A stretch of 64,000 nt of DNA, from positions 310,001 through 374,000 of the forward strand of contig NZ_JACTGR010000001.1 in assembly GCF_014489075.1 (NCBI RefSeq), given 5' to 3'. Shown piece after piece: positions 50,832 to 58,999 of this stretch. A model generated the notes under the pieces. That model saw nothing but the letters and a program-made list of their open reading frames with translations. It did not search any database and was not told where the DNA came from. Each line of letters opens with the position of its first letter. Positions within the stretch are counted from its first letter, which is position 1. This DNA is from Sphingomonas sp. JC676 (GTDB taxonomy: Bacteria; Pseudomonadota; Alphaproteobacteria; Sphingomonadales; Sphingomonadaceae). The position numbers were made by a program, and so were the translations under genes.

Positions 50832-51458
50832 ATGATCGGAACTCCCAAGCCCACCGCTTCGCTTTCGTCGAACCTGCTCGCCCGCAAGGGCCAGGCGCGT
50901 CCGGCCATGCGTCCGCAGGGTTTCGTCGGCCTGTCGCCGGCGACCACGCATGACGATCTCGGCTGGAACGACATGGGTGAGGACGCACCGCGTCCCCAGC
51001 CTTTGCCGGCACCGGTCCAGGTCCAGCATCCGGTGCCCAAGCCGATGGTGCTGCGCCAGCGCGAAGAGCTCGACCAGCAGATCGCCGAGCCCAAGCCCGA
51101 GCCTGAAGCCATTTCCGAGCCGACCGGCGACCAAAAGTCACCGCTGGCAGTGCGCCAGCCCAAGGCCGAAGCCCAGGACCTGGCCGAAGCGCCGGCGCCC
51201 GTTGCCGCGCCCGCCCCGGCCAGGCCGGTCGCGAAGGCCATGGTTGCCCGTGCCGCGCGCGAGGCCATCGACAAGAAGGGCAAGGCCGCATTCACGCTGC
51301 GCCTCGATCACGATCGTCACCTGCGTCTTCGCCTCGCGTCGGCGCTGACCAACCGATCGGCGCAGCTGCTGGTTACCGAGGCGCTGGATGCCTTTCTCGA
51401 TACGCTGACCGAAGTCGATGCGCTCGCGCGGCAGGTCGGTTCCAAGGACCGTGGGTGA
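50832..51458 (+). CDS. unknown protein with ribbon-helix-helix-like C-terminus
   Basis: A 208-residue protein with a long disordered Pro/Ala/Glu-rich middle (about 50-140) and a compact end: FTLRLDHDRHLRLRLASALTNRSAQLLVTEALDAFLDTL. That end has the look of a ribbon-helix-helix DNA-binding fold (strand, helix, NRSAQ turn, helix). The N-terminus (GTPKPTASLSSNLLARKG) is conserved-looking and basic. It is probably the partner of ParA, linking it to DNA or to another structure. This is inferred from position and the C-terminal pattern. Confidence 0.72.
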   Translation: MIGTPKPTASLSSNLLARKGQARPAMRPQGFVGLSPATTHDDLGWNDMGEDAPRPQPLPAPVQVQHPVPKPMVLRQREELDQQIAEPKPEPEAISEPTGDQKSPLAVRQPKAEAQDLAEAPAPVAAPAPARPVAKAMVARAAREAIDKKGKAAFTLRLDHDRHLRLRLASALTNRSAQLLVTEALDAFLDTLTEVDALARQVGSKDRG

Positions 51459-51462
51459 AGGA

Positions 51463-52836
51463 ATGACCATGAACGCCCGTATCATGCTCTCGATCGGCGC
51501 CGCAGTCTTCGCGGTCGGCGGTACCGCCGTCACCGGGATCGTCACGCAGGGCCATGCCTTTGCGACGTCCGCGCCCAACGCCAAGAAGGCGGCTTCCGAA
51601 GCCGACGCCGCGCGCAAGGCGATCGCCAAGCGCAAGGCGGACAAGGCCGTGCAGCACGCCGAACTGGCCGTCGCCAACGATCCCCAGAACGCCGAATATC
51701 GCTCGATCCTGGGCCAGGCCTATCTGCTTTCGGGCCGCTTCACCTCGGCGGGCCAGGCGCTGAACGATTCGCTGACGCTCAATCCCGAGGACGGCCGCGT
51801 CGCGCTGAACCTCGTGCTCGCCAAGATCGCCCAGGGCGACTGGGCCGGCGCGCGCTCGACGCTGCAGACGCATGCCGACCATATTCCCTCGAGCGATCGC
51901 GGCCTGGCCTTCGCGCTGGCCGGCGATCCGGTGACCGCGGTCGAGATCCTGACCCCCGCGGTGCGCGAGCCGACCGCCAATGCCAAGACCCGCCAGAACC
52001 TGGCGCTGAGCCTCGCGCTCGCCGGCCGTTGGTCGGAAGCGCGCGCGGTTGCCGCGACCGATGTCTCGCCCGACCAGCTTGATGCGCGGATCATGCAATG
52101 GGCGAGCTTCTCGCGCCCGACCAATGCTTATGACCAGGTCGCCTCGCTGCTCGGCGTGCGCGCCGTGCAGGATGGCGGCCAGCCGATCGCGCTCGCGCTC
52201 GCGCAGCAGCCGAACGTGGCGGTTGCTGCCACTGCTCCGGCGCCCGCGCCCGCCGCCGATCCGGTCGATGCCTATATGCCGGGTCCGGCGGCAGCCGCCC
52301 CGGCGGTCGCCGATGCGGCGCCTGCGCCTGTCGCACCCGTGGCCGCTCCGGACGCTGCTCCCGTAGTGCAGCAGGTGGCCGTCACCGGCCCGCAGGTCGT
52401 GTTCGGCCCGAGTGCTGAAGTCGTCCAGGCATTCTCGGTCTCTGCCAAGCCGGCTCCCGCGCCGGTTCGCGTCGCATCGGTGAAGCCCGCGGCCAAGCCG
52501 GTGACCAAGGCAGCTACGCCATCGGCCAAGCTCGTCAGCGGCAATTATTATGTCCAGCTCGGTGCGTTCGACAGCGCCGCGGTGGCCAAGGATTCATGGG
52601 CGCGCGTCGCGCGTCGTCTGCCCAAGCTCTCAGGCTACGCACCGCAGGGCGCCAAATTCTCGACCAAGGCCGGCAATTTCTATCGCCTGTCGGTCGGCGG
52701 TTTCGCCCGCAGCGACGCCAATTCGCTCTGCCGCCAGGTGCGCGCAGGCGGCGGTGTGTGCTTCGTCCGCGCCCAGGCCGGCGATGCCGTCGCCAGCTGG
52801 GCCAGCAAGCGCGAAATGCAGATGGCTTCACGCTAA
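51463..52836 (+). CDS. TPR and SPOR-domain exported protein
   Basis: The 457-residue protein starts with a membrane signal (ARIMLSIGAAVFAVGGTAVTGIV), then TPR-type repeats (AVQHAELAVANDPQNAEYRSILGQAYLLSGRF, NDSLTLNPEDGRVALNLVLAK), a long Ala/Pro linker (about 260-360), and a C-terminal SPOR domain (GNYYVQLGAFDSAAVAKDSWARVARRLPKL to FYRLSVGGFARSDANSLC). It is the third gene of the ParA unit, 4 bases after the previous stop (ATG 51463 follows GTGGGTGAAGGA). It likely acts at the septum. A strong terminator follows. Confidence 0.88.
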   Translation: MTMNARIMLSIGAAVFAVGGTAVTGIVTQGHAFATSAPNAKKAASEADAARKAIAKRKADKAVQHAELAVANDPQNAEYRSILGQAYLLSGRFTSAGQALNDSLTLNPEDGRVALNLVLAKIAQGDWAGARSTLQTHADHIPSSDRGLAFALAGDPVTAVEILTPAVREPTANAKTRQNLALSLALAGRWSEARAVAATDVSPDQLDARIMQWASFSRPTNAYDQVASLLGVRAVQDGGQPIALALAQQPNVAVAATAPAPAPAADPVDAYMPGPAAAAPAVADAAPAPVAPVAAPDAAPVVQQVAVTGPQVVFGPSAEVVQAFSVSAKPAPAPVRVASVKPAAKPVTKAATPSAKLVSGNYYVQLGAFDSAAVAKDSWARVARRLPKLSGYAPQGAKFSTKAGNFYRLSVGGFARSDANSLCRQVRAGGGVCFVRAQAGDAVASWASKREMQMASR

Positions 52837-52864
52837 AGCATCACTCCCATCGATGCTAATACCG

Positions 52865-52899
52865 AAGGGCCGGGGAGCGATACCCGGCCCTTCTTTTTT
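52865..52899 (+). terminator. Rho-independent terminator of the ParA-SPOR operon
   Basis: AAGGGCCGGG pairs with CCCGGCCCTT around an 8-base loop, followed by CTTTTTTG. It closes the three-gene unit. The rest of 52900-53136 holds no gene I can support. Confidence 0.9.
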
Positions 52900-53136
52900 G
52901 CGACGATGCGATTGCGACGCGCTCCGCGACTAGGGCCGCCAGCGACCGGTCGAAGTTGACACGGTTGACACCTGCTATGTCGAAAATCCTAGGCTCCCAT
53001 TTCGAAGCGTCTTGGGCAAGCAGTGATGAGAAAGAGCCGGCGGAGGCTGGCGGGCCAAATCCTACATTGCCAGCGGTTATTGCCGTTGCGTGGTGGTCGG
53101 GGAGGTTTCCCGCCGCCGCGTGTCGCCTAGCAGGTA

Positions 53137-53174
53137 GCTGAGCGCTCACAGCTGTCGGGGTATGAGCGCTCAGC
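53137..53174. repeat. 12-bp inverted repeat built from two TGAGCGCTCA palindromes
   Basis: GCTGAGCGCTCA (53137-53148) and TGAGCGCTCAGC (53163-53174) are perfect inverted copies, 14 bases apart, and each contains the palindrome TGAGCGCTCA. Their centres are 24 bp apart. It may be a double operator or a cruciform; no T-run supports termination. It lies in a 417-base region without genes. Confidence 0.5.
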
Positions 53175-53253
53175 CAGGAAGTCCCGGAGCTAAATGGTCG
53201 GGGCTTTCACCATCCATTATGGACCTATTTCAGAAACAATCCAGCAATAATGC

Positions 53254-53508
53254 TCACGCCTGCAGCCGCATTTCCGATTCCAGACGCTGCTCATATCGGC
53301 GCGCCATTTCGGTGTGCAGCTTGTAGGAAATGGGGTTGCTCGCCTGTTCGGCCCTGGCGCGCTCCTGCCGCGCGCGACGCTCGAAATAGGTCCTGTCGTC
53401 TTCGGTTGGCACGATAGCCTCCAAACGGCCCCCGGCTCGGAGCACTTCATAACCATGAATATGTTTCTTCAGAATTGCTTCGCCACAACCTGGATTAGGT
53501 CCCGGCAA
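53254..53508 (-). CDS. small hypothetical protein
   Basis: An 84-residue frame whose second part, YEVLRAGGRLEAIVPTEDDRTYFERRARQERARAEQAS followed by YKLHTEMARRYEQRLESEMRLQA (read as two pieces), looks like a genuine charged helical protein with regular Arg/Glu spacing. I recall similar small cytosolic proteins in sphingomonads but cannot name a family. The start is uncertain: TTG 53508 has no good site, and GTG near 53440 would leave about 60 residues. Function unknown. Confidence 0.5.
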   Translation of the reverse strand: MPGPNPGCGEAILKKHIHGYEVLRAGGRLEAIVPTEDDRTYFERRARQERARAEQASNPISYKLHTEMARRYEQRLESEMRLQA

Positions 53509-53687
53509 TCTTTCAGCTGCCCGAATCCCATCTGGAAGCGGACGGACGGCTTGCGACCGGAGCTGTCGTGCAGCGGCGCGGGCCGAACCGCTAATCGACT
53601 ATTTTCGGGCGTATGCGCGCGGAATCGATCGAGCGGCCGCTAACGACCCAATTGCAGACAACAGCTGGAGTCAGTTACGTTCCACAA

Positions 53688-54359
53688 ATGAGAGATCGCG
53701 TCTTCACGAGCCTACCCATTGTTCTCGCGTTCCTAGTTGCTGTGCCAGCTTCAGCCGCAGCTGATGCGGGAGACTGTCGCAACGGCAGCTTTTCAAGTCA
53801 AAAAACAGACTTCGGTTTGGCCGTGATCAAGGGCGCAAGTCGCGCTTATCTTTACGACTTGGACAGTTGTTCCAACACCTCCCACTGCAAAAAAGAGGGG
53901 GCAAGTCACATTTTATCGGGAGACCGGGTCGTCACTGGCCGCACAAGGGGTAACTACGTTTGCGTCTATTTTTTCCGATACGGTGGATCGGCGGGGTGGG
54001 TGGACAAGTCCAGGCTTCGCTCGCTCACGATCGCTAGCAGGCCAGCGCGTTCTTCCTGGTTTGGGCGGTGGTCGGATGAAGGAAATCCGACCGTGCGCCT
54101 CTCGGATAAGCGAGGGGCCTTACACGTGGTGGGCGAAGCGTATTGGCCGCAGCCAGAACCCGCGAAAGACTTGCCCCCCCGTCATTCTGGAGAAATTGAC
54201 GGCAAACTCACGCTGCTCGGTAACCGCGCTCGCCATGATCAGGATTATTGCAAGATTGATCTCGCCCTGATCGGCGACATTCTGATCGCCAGCGACAATG
54301 ACATGTGCGGTGGCACGAATGTCCGGTTTAACGGGGTCTATCGTCGCGTGCGAGCTTAG
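53688..54359 (+). CDS. secreted protein of unknown function
   Basis: The 223-residue protein has a signal peptide (VFTSLPIVLAFLVAVPASAAA) and a mature part with six or more cysteines (AGDCRNGSF, LDSCSNTSHCKKEG, YVCVYFF, DYCKIDL, NDMCGG), suggesting disulfides in the periplasm. A part around 75-125 (SGDRVVTGRTRGNYVCVYFF, then GGSAGWVDKSRL) resembles bacterial SH3-like modules. Base composition is lower in GC than the neighbours and codon use is less biased, so it could be acquired. ATG 53688 begins the signal peptide. I cannot name a family. Confidence 0.7.
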   Translation: MRDRVFTSLPIVLAFLVAVPASAAADAGDCRNGSFSSQKTDFGLAVIKGASRAYLYDLDSCSNTSHCKKEGASHILSGDRVVTGRTRGNYVCVYFFRYGGSAGWVDKSRLRSLTIASRPARSSWFGRWSDEGNPTVRLSDKRGALHVVGEAYWPQPEPAKDLPPRHSGEIDGKLTLLGNRARHDQDYCKIDLALIGDILIASDNDMCGGTNVRFNGVYRRVRA

Positions 54360-54431
54360 GTCCGCTTTCGCACCTTTGGCCGGCGCTCGAGGATCGCATT
54401 TGCGATCGATATAATCGCGCCTTCTTCTTGC

Positions 54432-55652
54432 TTATTCTACCGGCGTGCCGCCCTTGAACAGGCGCAGCACCTTGCCCTGGACCGGCAGGCCATCGAACGG
54501 CGTATTGCCGGCGCGCGCGCTCATCCTGCGGGCGTCGATCTGCCAGGGCGTATCGGCGTCGAGGACGATCAGGTCGGCGGGCAGGCCGGGCGCCAGCGCG
54601 CCCGTTTCCAGCCCGAGGATCCTGGCGGGATTGGCGGCGAGCAGCGCGAAGAGGCGTTCGATCGGGATCTGGCCGTCGCGGACGAGGCCCAGCGACAGCG
54701 CGAGCAAGGTCTCGGCGCCGGCCATGCCGGGCTCGGCATCGGCGAAGGGGAGGCGCTTGGCCTCGGGCCCGCGCGGATCGTGGCCCGACGCAATCACGTC
54801 GATCGTGCCGTCTGCCACCGCCTGAAGCGCCGCCTGGCGGTCGCTTTCGTCGCGGAGCGGCGGAGAGAGGCGGGCGAAGGTGCGGAAGTCGTTTGTCGCG
54901 ATGTCGGACAGGAACAGGTGCGCGGGGGTGATGCCGCAGGTGACCGGGACGCCGCGGCGCTTGGCGGCGCGGACCAGGTCGAACCCCGCGGCGGTGGTCA
55001 CCTGGCGGATATGGATGCGGGCGCCGGCTTCTTCGGCGAGCATCAGGTCGCGGGCGATGGCAAGCGGCTCGGCGATTGCGGGCGCGGCGGGAAGGCCCAG
55101 GCGAGTCGCGGTCTCGCCGCTGGTGGCGACGGTGCCGTCGGAAAGCCCGCCATCCTCGGCGTGCGTGACCACGACAAGGTCCAGGTCGCGCGCGTAGAGC
55201 AGCAGCTTGCGCATGATGCCCGCCGAAGCGATCCAGCGGCGGCCAGTGGCGACGGCGCGGGCGCCGGCCGAGGCATTGATCGCGATCTCGCCCAGATCAT
55301 TGCCCTGCAGCCCGCGCGTAGCGGCTGCGAGCGGATGGACCCAGAGCTCGGGCTTACCCGACAGCGCTGCGCGGCGGACGATGCCGGGATCGTCGAGCAC
55401 GGGCGACTGATCGGGCATCAGCCCGACGCGCGCGACGCCGCCGAAGCGGCACGCTTTCTTGTCGACCGCGAACACGCCCAGATCGATCAGGGCAGGGGCC
55501 AGCATCTTGCCGCCGAGATCCACGACTTCGGCGCCTTCGGGCACGTCGATCGCACCGATAGCCGCGATCGTATCGCCCCGGACGAGCAGGTTGCCCTCGG
55601 AAACGCCGCCCTTGGGGCAGACGAGCCGGGCGTTGGTGAAGGCGATGGTCAT
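54432..55652 (-). CDS. pyrX: inactive dihydroorotase-like subunit PyrX (PyrC')
   Basis: This 406-residue amidohydrolase-fold protein resembles dihydroorotase but lacks its key residues. The metal motif D-x-H-x-H after the first barrel strand reads [11 protein letters not shown]; the catalytic Asp region (usually T-D-H-A-P-H) reads ASGHDPRGP. The fold markers [11 protein letters not shown] and [17 protein letters not shown] remain. It starts at ATG 55652, overlapping pyrB by ATGA, with GGAGGGTT upstream. In Pseudomonas and relatives such non-catalytic PyrC' chains are needed to assemble aspartate carbamoyltransferase. A true dihydroorotase must be coded elsewhere. Confidence 0.88.
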   Translation of the reverse strand: MTIAFTNARLVCPKGGVSEGNLLVRGDTIAAIGAIDVPEGAEVVDLGGKMLAPALIDLGVFAVDKKACRFGGVARVGLMPDQSPVLDDPGIVRRAALSGKPELWVHPLAAATRGLQGNDLGEIAINASAGARAVATGRRWIASAGIMRKLLLYARDLDLVVVTHAEDGGLSDGTVATSGETATRLGLPAAPAIAEPLAIARDLMLAEEAGARIHIRQVTTAAGFDLVRAAKRRGVPVTCGITPAHLFLSDIATNDFRTFARLSPPLRDESDRQAALQAVADGTIDVIASGHDPRGPEAKRLPFADAEPGMAGAETLLALSLGLVRDGQIPIERLFALLAANPARILGLETGALAPGLPADLIVLDADTPWQIDARRMSARAGNTPFDGLPVQGKVLRLFKGGTPVE

Positions 55653-56638
55653 GCCCAACCCTCCACACCGCGCGCTCTTCGGGTCAGCACATCGAGACAG
55701 GCCATGCGCACCGCCACGCCCATCTCGACCTGTTCGGTGATCGCCGAGCGCTCGGGATCGTCGGCGACGATCGAATCGATCTCGACGCCGCGGTTCATCG
55801 GGCCGGGATGCATCACCAGCGCATCGGGCTTGGCGCGGGCGAGCCGCTCGGGGGTGAGTCCGTAGCGCATATGGAATTCGCGGGTGGAGGGAATGTAGCC
55901 GCCGTCCATCCGCTCGTTCTGGACGCGGAGCATCATGACGACGTCGGCGCCGTCCAATGCGGCGTCGAAATCGGTGAAGGGCTGAACATACATCCGCTCG
56001 ATCGCAGCGGGCATCAGTGTCGAGGGGGCGACAACGCGAACCTCGGCGGCGAGCGCGGTCAGCGCCAGCATGTTCGAGCGCGCGACGCGGCTGTGGAGCA
56101 GATCGCCGCAGATCACCACGCGTTGGCCCGCGACCGAGCCGCGGCGGCGGCGGATGGTAAGCGCATCGAGCAGCGCCTGGGTGGGGTGCTCATGCCAGCC
56201 ATCGCCGGCGTTGAGCACCGGGCAATCGACCTTCTGGGCGATCAGATCGACGGCACCCGAGCTCCCGTGGCGGATGACGATCACGTCGGCGCGCATCGCG
56301 TTGAGCGTGACCGCGGTGTCGATCAGCGTCTCGCCCTTCTTCACGCTCGATTGCGCGGCGTGCATGTTGACCACGTCGGCGCCGAGGCGCTTGCCCGCGA
56401 TCTCGAACGAGAGGAGCGTGCGGGTCGAATTCTCGAAGAAGGCGTTGATCTGGGTCAGACCCTCGAGGCGCTTGTCGCTCTTGGCGCGGGTGCGGTTGGC
56501 CTCGACCCATTGCTCGGACTCGTCGAGCAGGAACATGATCTCATGCGGCTGAAGTCCCGCAATGCCGGTCAGATGCCGGTGCGGGAAAACGGCGCTGCCC
56601 TTTATCTGGGCACCGGGGCGATGATCTGAGGTTTGCAT
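55649..56638 (-). CDS. pyrB: aspartate carbamoyltransferase catalytic subunit
   Basis: PyrB joins carbamoyl phosphate and aspartate in pyrimidine synthesis. The 329-residue protein has the carbamoyl-phosphate motif [42 protein letters not shown], and [16 protein letters not shown]. The aspartate-binding [12 protein letters not shown] and [12 protein letters not shown] complete the set. It overlaps the non-catalytic pyrX by ATGA, the layout of class A ATCases (a PyrB6-PyrC'6 dodecamer). ATG 56638 is used. Confidence 0.96.
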   Translation of the reverse strand: MQTSDHRPGAQIKGSAVFPHRHLTGIAGLQPHEIMFLLDESEQWVEANRTRAKSDKRLEGLTQINAFFENSTRTLLSFEIAGKRLGADVVNMHAAQSSVKKGETLIDTAVTLNAMRADVIVIRHGSSGAVDLIAQKVDCPVLNAGDGWHEHPTQALLDALTIRRRRGSVAGQRVVICGDLLHSRVARSNMLALTALAAEVRVVAPSTLMPAAIERMYVQPFTDFDAALDGADVVMMLRVQNERMDGGYIPSTREFHMRYGLTPERLARAKPDALVMHPGPMNRGVEIDSIVADDPERSAITEQVEMGVAVRMACLDVLTRRARGVEGWA

Positions 56639-56787
56639 TAAAGCTGCGGCCTAGCGGCGGGCGGAACGCTCGGCAATAGCGCAGGCGCTTGCCAACAGTG
56701 AACACAGCCTGTCGGCACGGGTCACCAAGGGTTCAAACGGCGGAGGTCATCGACGAGCCAGGAAAGAAACAAAGGAGAAAATCGGTG

Positions 56788-57552
56788 ATGATAGCCCGTA
56801 AGAACAAGATATATCTGGCGACGATCGCGACGCTGATCGCAGCAGGCGCCGGTCCGGCAATGGCGCAGGATCGTTGGGACTGGGGTGGCGGCCGTCCTGG
56901 TGAGCGCGAATACCAGCTGTTCGGGCCCGGCGTGCGCCTGTTATTTCCCGAGTTGCGCGGTACCAATCGCGGACGCGCTTTCGTACTTCGCAATTTCGAT
57001 CGCGACCAGAATGGCCGGATCAGCCCTCGCGAGGCGGAGGCTGCGAACCGCGCTTTTGCCGGGATCGCCGGCGCACGGCGCGACCGCTTCGACTGGGACG
57101 CGCGCGATCATGGCGCTCGGCCCGGGGCGGCAGCGGGTGGCTGGGACCGCCAGGCGATGCGCGACTATCATTTTCGCCAGACGAAGCTCGGCGCGACGCT
57201 GACCTTGCAGGAGGACGTGCTGTTCCGCACCGACAGCGCGGAACTGTTCCCGCGCGCGCTCGACAAGCTGCGGCCGCTGGTCGGATATCTGCGCGACAAT
57301 GCAGGCGTCCGCGTAGCGATCATCGGCTTCACCGATTCACGCGGGACCGACGCGCACAACCAGGCCCTGTCGGAACAGCGCGCCGAGAGCGTGCGTGCGG
57401 CGCTGGAGGATATGGGCGTGACGCGCGCCCGCTTCCGTGTCGAAGGCCATGGCGAGCGCGAACCGGTCGCCAGCAACGGTACCCAGCAGGGAATGCGCCT
57501 CAACCGGCGCGTCGAAGTGACGTTGCTCGGCCAGCGCGCCGACCGCTTCTGA
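56788..57552 (+). CDS. OmpA family protein with an EF-hand-like loop
   Basis: The 254-residue envelope protein has a signal peptide (IARKNKIYLATIATLIAAGAG, cleavage near AMAQ), an EF-hand-type calcium loop FDRDQNGRISPREAEAAN (residues 70-87), and a C-terminal OmpA peptidoglycan-binding domain (FRTDSAELFPRALDKLRPLV, IIGFTDSRGTDAHNQALSEQ, VEGHGEREPVASN, RLNRRVEVTLLG). There is no beta-barrel before the OmpA domain; a Gly/Asp/Arg linker takes its place. ATG 56788 follows AAAGGAGAAAATCG. It may tie peptidoglycan to calcium sensing in the periplasm (inference). Confidence 0.88.
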   Translation: MIARKNKIYLATIATLIAAGAGPAMAQDRWDWGGGRPGEREYQLFGPGVRLLFPELRGTNRGRAFVLRNFDRDQNGRISPREAEAANRAFAGIAGARRDRFDWDARDHGARPGAAAGGWDRQAMRDYHFRQTKLGATLTLQEDVLFRTDSAELFPRALDKLRPLVGYLRDNAGVRVAIIGFTDSRGTDAHNQALSEQRAESVRAALEDMGVTRARFRVEGHGEREPVASNGTQQGMRLNRRVEVTLLGQRADRF

Positions 57553-57570
57553 CGCCTGCGATAAACATTC

Positions 57571-57596
57571 CGCGCCCGACCAGCCGGTCGGGCGCG
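57571..57596 (+). terminator. hairpin after the OmpA-like gene
   Basis: CGCGCCCGAC-cagccg-GTCGGGCGCG is a perfect 10-bp stem. There is no T-run after it, so termination would be weak or Rho-assisted. Confidence 0.45.
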
Positions 57597-57739
57597 GGAT
57601 CGCTCGTGCATCGCACCTCGGAAGCCCGCCGCCCTGTCCCGAAGCGGTGCATCTGTGCGAAAGCTTTATCTTCAATTTGTCGCAAACGCAGCGTAGGGGG
57701 CTCTTAATCAAAGTTAAATATTTCTTAAGGGGGAGTATC

Positions 57740-58438
57740 ATGATTCGTAGCTTTTTGACGGCCATTGCAGCCGTTTTCACGCTGGCGCTGGGCGCCATGC
57801 CCGCAGCCGCACAGCCTTACACCCAAGCCAATTTTTCGGGCGGCATCAACGGCGGCAACGCCAATGTGAAGGCGCCTTTCGTCGGCAGCGGATTGTTCCC
57901 GGGCATGACCTTTTCCGGCAGCTTCGTGTTCAGCAACGCGCTGATCCCGGCTTCGGGCTCGGGCTTCGTGAACATCTTCCAGTCGAACTTCGCTGATATC
58001 GCCAACATCCCCGATGCCGACGCCTTCAGCTTCAATTTCGGCCCGTTCAGCTTCAACGCGGGCGACAATCTCGACTCGCTGGTGAACCTGGGCATCCAGT
58101 ACAATAACGGCCATTTCAACGGTTTCGTCTTCAACGGCGACTTCCAGTATAATGGCTCCTGGTACCAGCTCGCGCTGCAGGGCGGCAGCCTGAAGGTCCG
58201 TCTGCTCGACGGGATCGCCAACGGCTTCGATCCGCACGGCTTCCCGACCGGATCGAACCTGGTCAACGGCTATATCAACATCGGCGACGCGAACGTGACC
58301 GGCCAGACGCCGTACACGCCGCGCATCACGCCCACGCCGGGCGTGCCCGAGCCGATGAGCTGGGCGATGCTGATGCTCGGCTTCGGCGCGATCGGCGCGA
58401 CGATCCGCCGCCGCCGCGCGGCGGTCAGCTTCGCCTGA
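57740..58438 (+). CDS. PEPxxWA-CTERM sorting-signal protein 2
   Basis: A 232-residue exported protein with signal peptide (IRSFLTAIAAVFTLALGAMPAAAQ) and the C-terminal sorting tail VPEPMSWAMLMLGFGAIGATIRRRR. The middle is rich in Gly, Asn and Phe (FSGGINGGNANVKAPF, FSFNFGPFSFNAGDN), likely beta-structured. The tail is the exact PEPxxWA form, unlike the PEA variant at 19944. ATG 57740 follows AAGGGGGAGTATC. It is likely processed by an exosortase coded elsewhere and released to the surface or matrix. A terminator follows at 58460. Confidence 0.9.
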   Translation: MIRSFLTAIAAVFTLALGAMPAAAQPYTQANFSGGINGGNANVKAPFVGSGLFPGMTFSGSFVFSNALIPASGSGFVNIFQSNFADIANIPDADAFSFNFGPFSFNAGDNLDSLVNLGIQYNNGHFNGFVFNGDFQYNGSWYQLALQGGSLKVRLLDGIANGFDPHGFPTGSNLVNGYINIGDANVTGQTPYTPRITPTPGVPEPMSWAMLMLGFGAIGATIRRRRAAVSFA

Positions 58439-58459
58439 ACTTATAAGTTTCCGCAACTT

Positions 58460-58494
58460 GGGCGCTCCCGGCTCCGGCTGGGGACGCCCTTTTC
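58460..58494 (+). terminator. Rho-independent terminator
   Basis: GGGCG-CTCCC and GGGGA-CGCCC pair as a 10-bp stem with one mismatch, followed by TTTTCTT. It ends the second PEP-CTERM gene just before the convergent ruvX stop. Confidence 0.75.
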
Positions 58495-58497
58495 TTG

Positions 58498-58959
58498 TCA
58501 GGCGGCGACCAGGGCGTCGATCCCGGCCTGAAGGATGTGCGCGGCGGCCATGTTGTCGATCCGCTCGGAGCGTTTGGCGCGACTGAGATCCTGCTCGATC
58601 ATTATGCGCTCGACCGCGACGGTCGACCAACGCTCGTCCCAGAGGAGAATGGGAAGGGCCATGTCCTCCAGGTTGCGGGCAAAGGCGCGGGTGGATTGGG
58701 TGCGCGGACTATCGGTGCCGTCGAGATTGAGCGGCAGGCCGATGACCAGGCCCTTCACCTGCTGCTCGGCGATGAGCGTGGCGAGCGCGGCCTTGTCCTT
58801 GGAAAATTTGGTGCGGCGGACGAGCAGGGCGGGGCTGGCGAAGCTCCAGCCCGCGTCGCACAAGGCCGTGCCGATCGTCTTGGTGCCGACATCGAGCCCG
58901 AGCAGGCGGCCGCCCGAAGGAAGTGCGGTACGAAAATCGGAAGGCGCGGTGGTGATCAC
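58498..58959 (-). CDS. ruvX: Holliday junction resolvase-like RuvX (YqgF)
   Basis: The 153-residue RNase H-fold protein helps process pre-16S rRNA and may act on DNA junctions. The N-terminal Asp is in [32 protein letters not shown] forms the middle, the Glu is in [13 protein letters not shown], and the last Asp is in [14 protein letters not shown]. It starts at GTG 58959, with AGGAGCGGG just upstream. It is convergent with the PEP-CTERM gene and follows the DUF3089 gene by 40 bases in the same direction. Confidence 0.93.
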   Translation of the reverse strand: MITTAPSDFRTALPSGGRLLGLDVGTKTIGTALCDAGWSFASPALLVRRTKFSKDKAALATLIAEQQVKGLVIGLPLNLDGTDSPRTQSTRAFARNLEDMALPILLWDERWSTVAVERIMIEQDLSRAKRSERIDNMAAAHILQAGIDALVAA

Positions 58960-58999
58960 CCCGCTCCTCTAGCTGCAACAGGCGGCCCGGCGAAAGCCT

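Noticed and set aside
52956..53141. A 61-codon plus-strand frame in the gene-poor stretch
   Set aside because: No ribosome site, no motif, and it ends next to an inverted repeat; the composition looks non-coding.
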